Translations under genes and position numbers: made by a program
Assembly (NCBI GenBank): GCA_031119195.1
Contig: JAVHYG010000025.1
Span: forward strand, 1 to 13,648
DNA from: Rickettsiella sp.
GTDB taxonomy: Bacteria > Pseudomonadota > Gammaproteobacteria > Diplorickettsiales > Diplorickettsiaceae
Reading direction: 5' to 3'
DNA: 13,648 nucleotides
The notes under the pieces: generated by a model
Told to the model about the DNA's origin: nothing
What the model saw: the letters and a program-made list of their open reading frames with translations, nothing else
The model's database searches: none
Part shown: positions 12,702 through 13,648 of the stretch, piece after piece
How the letters are laid out: the number at the start of each line of letters is the position of its first letter
Numbering within the stretch: the stretch's first letter is position 1

Positions 12702-13648
12702 ATGTCATCCCAAACCAATGAAATAACAGTTAGGGCCGTTATCTTGGCTATACTACTTGCTGTCATTTTAGCTGCAGCAAATGCATACTTAGGTTTAAAA
12801 GTAGGGCTTACGATTTCAGCTTCTATACCTGCTGCCATACTGTCAATGGGAATTCTGCGATTTTTCAAGAACTCGTCCATTCTTGAAAATAATATCGTAC
12901 AGACCGGGGCTTCTGCGGGTGAAGCATTGGTGGGCGGAACAGCATTTATTTTACCCGCCTTAATCATTTTGCACTATTGGCAACATTTCGATTATTGGCA
13001 AACAGTCTTTATTTCCCTTACTGGAGGTATTTTAGGCGTATTATTTTCCATACCTATACGACGTGTACTATTGGCCGATAAGTCATTACGTTTCCCAGAA
13101 GGAACTGCGATAGGACAAGTGTTAAAGATCAGTCAAGATACTAAGGGTAATCTTAAAGAACTTGTACAAGGTGGGGCGTTGGGTGCTTTTGTAGCCTTAT
13201 TTCAAAGTGGCTTTCAGATTATCGCCGATAACACGGCTACCTGGTTCAAAGCAGGAAATAAATTCGTCTATGGATTTACCTTTGGTTTTGAGCCTGCTTT
13301 ATTAGCTGCGGGGTATATAGTCGGCGTCGGCGTGGCAATGAGTACATTATTTGGCGTTATAATAGGATGGGTAGTGGGTGTCCCAATTTTTAGTTATTTA
13401 CATCCTCTTGCTGCTAATATGGATGCCAATAGTTTAGCTACATCTATATGGCAGACTGATATCCGTCCTATCGGTGTCGGAACTATGTTAGTCGGTGGTT
13501 TATGGACGATGGTATTACTTATTAAGCCCATCATTAGAGGGATACATTCGTCATTTGTTTCTTTAAAAGCAGTTAAAAAAAGTGGTTATTCCTCATTGCC
13601 TAAACATGAACGTGATATTCCAATTAACTATACAATCGCTTTATTAAT
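12702..13648 (+). CDS. OPT-family oligopeptide transporter (5' part, runs off the window)
   Basis: The first 315 codons of a polytopic inner-membrane transporter, open to the right edge with no stop. Family members of this type are about 640-680 residues, so roughly half is visible. TM1 with ANAYLGLKVGLTISASIPAAI at about 26-46 is a hallmark of the bacterial OPT group, followed by NNIVQTGASAGEALVGG near 62-78, then repeated hydrophobic spans. FPEGTAIGQVL at about 133-143 is another conserved block. Such proteins import oligopeptides or metal-ligand conjugates by proton symport; the substrate here is unknown. An intracellular bacterium that depends on amino acids would fit a peptide importer (inference). 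GAGAG lies 5 bases before the ATG. An antisense open frame over its first 265 bases is not a gene. Confidence 0.9.
   Translation, partial: MSSQTNEITVRAVILAILLAVILAAANAYLGLKVGLTISASIPAAILSMGILRFFKNSSILENNIVQTGASAGEALVGGTAFILPALIILHYWQHFDYWQTVFISLTGGILGVLFSIPIRRVLLADKSLRFPEGTAIGQVLKISQDTKGNLKELVQGGALGAFVALFQSGFQIIADNTATWFKAGNKFVYGFTFGFEPALLAAGYIVGVGVAMSTLFGVIIGWVVGVPIFSYLHPLAANMDANSLATSIWQTDIRPIGVGTMLVGGLWTMVLLIKPIIRGIHSSFVSLKAVKKSGYSSLPKHERDIPINYTIALL

Noticed and set aside
12659..12721. 20-codon plus-strand ORF before the OPT gene
   Set aside because: No binding site, overlaps the transporter start in another frame, and falls in the likely promoter region.
12620..12967. Antisense open frame of 115 codons
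   Set aside because: It covers the start of the OPT transporter, whose plus-strand translation shows clear family blocks.
1..13648. tRNA, rRNA, CRISPR or transposase genes
   Set aside because: No cloverleaf-like intergenic sequence, rRNA-like stretch, regularly spaced repeats or transposase-like protein was seen on either strand.

Overview
The window is AT-rich DNA from a gammaproteobacterium. EngB, cytochrome c4, ExoIII, HspQ and SixA are all of gammaproteobacterial type. Low GC, long A/T tracts, a cluster of unrecognised proteins and one large protein resembling a secreted effector suggest a host-associated member of the Legionellales (Coxiella, Rickettsiella or Diplorickettsia-like). The lineage is inferred from gene content and composition, not from a database match.

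Region 1 (1-2562, + strand) is an accessory-looking block. A leader with three inverted repeats precedes a small LuxR-type helix-turn-helix protein and three unrecognised proteins. The last three genes are tightly packed or overlapping, so the block looks like one transcription unit headed by a putative DNA-binding regulator.

Region 2 (2801-8675, + strand) is a compact seven-gene run of conserved genes. It contains a PP-loop tRNA-thiolation-type enzyme, a TusA-family sulfur carrier, a cation diffusion facilitator, exonuclease III, HspQ, SixA and a TPR/methyltransferase fusion. Intervals are short and two gene pairs overlap. The first two genes form a plausible sulfur-relay pair. The others cover metal efflux, DNA repair, proteolysis control and phosphohistidine signalling, with no single obvious pathway.

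Region 3 (8725-9009) is a small DUF1640-like coiled-coil protein with a C-terminal membrane anchor. It converges on a 602-residue minus-strand protein (9106-10914), with a 14-bp AT-only hairpin between them. The large protein carries Cys, His and Asp motifs arranged as in papain-like/YopT-type (C58) proteases, and it is the best candidate for an undescribed function here.

Region 4 (10915-13648) starts with an intergenic island of higher GC that may be a dispersed repeat. A dihaem cytochrome c4 (-) follows, divergent from the GTPase gene engB (+, TTG start). Last comes the 5' part of an OPT-family oligopeptide transporter that runs off the right edge. No rRNA, tRNA, CRISPR array, insertion sequence or intact mobile element was seen.
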